NCBI GenBank assembly: GCA_002771315.1
Contig: PCSF01000240.1
Span: 7,607 to 13,797 of the forward strand
Direction of reading: 5' to 3'
Origin: Desulfobacterales bacterium CG23_combo_of_CG06-09_8_20_14_all_52_9
Lineage (GTDB): Bacteria > Desulfobacterota > Desulfobacteria > Desulfobacterales > UBA2156
DNA length: 6,191 bases
The first letter of the stretch is position 1; every line of letters starts with the position of its first letter. This document shows, piece after piece, positions 5,435-6,191 of this stretch. Both the position numbers and the translations under genes were made by a program. The notes under the pieces are model-generated. The model made no database searches. It had not been told where the DNA came from and worked only from the letters and a program-made list of their open reading frames with translations.

Positions 5435-6191
5435 TTGAGTATCGATCGGTTCATATCCAGTCGAAAAACCCTGAAACGGGTTTTGGATAACCTCAAGGAA
5501 GGAATCATCGCCCACGATTTGAAACGGCGGATTCTGTTTTTTAATAAAGAAGCCGAACGGATTACCGGATTTTCCCGGGAAGAGGTCCTGGGAAAAGACT
5601 GCCACGAGGCGTTCGGAGGGCCTTTTTGCGGGGACCATTGCGCTTTTTTCCATGAAAACCCCACCCTGGTCGATCGGGACGAATACACGCTCCACATCAC
5701 CACCAAAGCCGGGGATATCCGGGTAATCGATATGAGCGTCTCCTGCATGGACGACGGCAGCGGAAACTTTTTCGGAGTCCTGGCCTCTTTTCAAGATACC
5801 ACGGACCTGGTGGATCTTCAGATGAAAACCGGGAGGCTGACCGGGTTTTCCGGCATTATCGGAAACCACGTCAAGATGCTGCAGTTGTTTCAGCAAATCC
5901 GGAATGTTGCAGGATACGACTATCCGGTGAATATTTATGGGGAAACGGGCACGGGAAAAGAACTGGTGGCTTCGGCCATCCACCGGGAAAGTCAACGGGG
6001 CAACAAACCCTTTGTACCCATCAATTGCGGGGCCATTCCGGAGGGGCTCATCGAAAGCGAGCTTTTCGGGCATATCAAGGGGGCTTTTTCCGGTGCCATC
6101 CGGGACAAGAAAGGTCGCTTCGAACTGGCAAACGGCGGCACCCTCTTTCTGGACGAGATATCCGAACTGTCCAAACCCATGCAGGTCAAGT
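5435..6191 (+). CDS. PAS domain plus AAA+ sigma-54-dependent transcriptional activator, N-terminal part
   Basis: This is a bacterial enhancer-binding protein that would use ATP to remodel sigma-54 RNA polymerase at -24/-12 promoters. The 252 visible residues hold a PAS sensor at about 11-125 (LDNLKEGIIAHD, ILFFNKEAERITGFSREEVLG, ending VLASFQDTTDL), a short helical linker, and the AAA+ domain from about 137 (GFSGIIGN). The AAA+ part shows Walker A GETGTGKE (169-176), the sigma-54-contacting L1 loop GAFSGA (216-221; most relatives have GAFTGA) and Walker B GGTLFLDE with D240/E241. The rest of the AAA+ domain and any HTH lie beyond the edge. There is no receiver domain, signal peptide or membrane segment, so signal sensing is probably by the cytosolic PAS itself. 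The PAS domain carries C56, C65, C69 and C104, candidates for metal or redox sensing. The start is TTG, with GAAAGG 7 nt upstream. It is divergent from serA; targets are unknown. Confidence 0.93.
   Translation, partial: MSIDRFISSRKTLKRVLDNLKEGIIAHDLKRRILFFNKEAERITGFSREEVLGKDCHEAFGGPFCGDHCAFFHENPTLVDRDEYTLHITTKAGDIRVIDMSVSCMDDGSGNFFGVLASFQDTTDLVDLQMKTGRLTGFSGIIGNHVKMLQLFQQIRNVAGYDYPVNIYGETGTGKELVASAIHRESQRGNKPFVPINCGAIPEGLIESELFGHIKGAFSGAIRDKKGRFELANGGTLFLDEISELSKPMQVK

Noticed and set aside
5384..6073. 229-codon minus-strand open frame at the right end
   Set aside because: It is antisense to the PAS and AAA+ coding region, whose plus-strand motifs (Walker A, GAFSGA, Walker B) are unmistakable.

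Overview
The window reads as chromosomal housekeeping DNA from a Gram-negative bacterium, most likely a member of the Desulfobacterota (former Deltaproteobacteria). This is inferred from gene order (ispE, tRNA-Gln, prs, rplY, pth), the two-domain CTC/TL5-type L25, the DUF1844 protein, and the PAS plus sigma-54 regulator style. No similarity search was possible, so the taxonomy is inference.

Layout: seven genes lie on the minus strand and are transcribed from about 5054 down to 1: serA (3-phosphoglycerate dehydrogenase, 5054-3474), a DUF1844 protein (3403-2993), ispE (3012-2134), tRNA-Gln with anticodon TTG (2085-2011), prs (1959-1021), rplY/ctc (992-333) and the first 101 codons of pth (304-1, cut by the window edge). 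Gaps are short (28-70 nt), one pair overlaps by 20 nt, and no intrinsic terminator was seen. They probably form one transcription unit or nested units. Diverging from serA, across a 380-nt AT-rich intergenic region, is a plus-strand gene with a TTG start at 5435. It runs off the right edge and encodes a PAS plus AAA+ sigma-54 activator. Its N-terminal 252 residues are visible.

Functional picture: the minus-strand block supplies precursors and translation components. SerA commits carbon to serine, Prs makes PRPP for nucleotides, histidine and tryptophan, and IspE acts in the MEP isoprenoid pathway. L25 binds 5S rRNA, tRNA-Gln decodes CAA/CAG, and Pth recycles peptidyl-tRNA. The divergent regulator carries a cysteine-bearing PAS sensor and no receiver domain, so it probably senses a cytoplasmic signal directly. 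Its target genes are not in view.

There is no mobile element, CRISPR array or clear novel system. The points most worth a second look are the Cys-containing PAS domain with a GAFSGA loop, the uncharacterised DUF1844 protein coupled to ispE, and the dyad-rich divergent control region.
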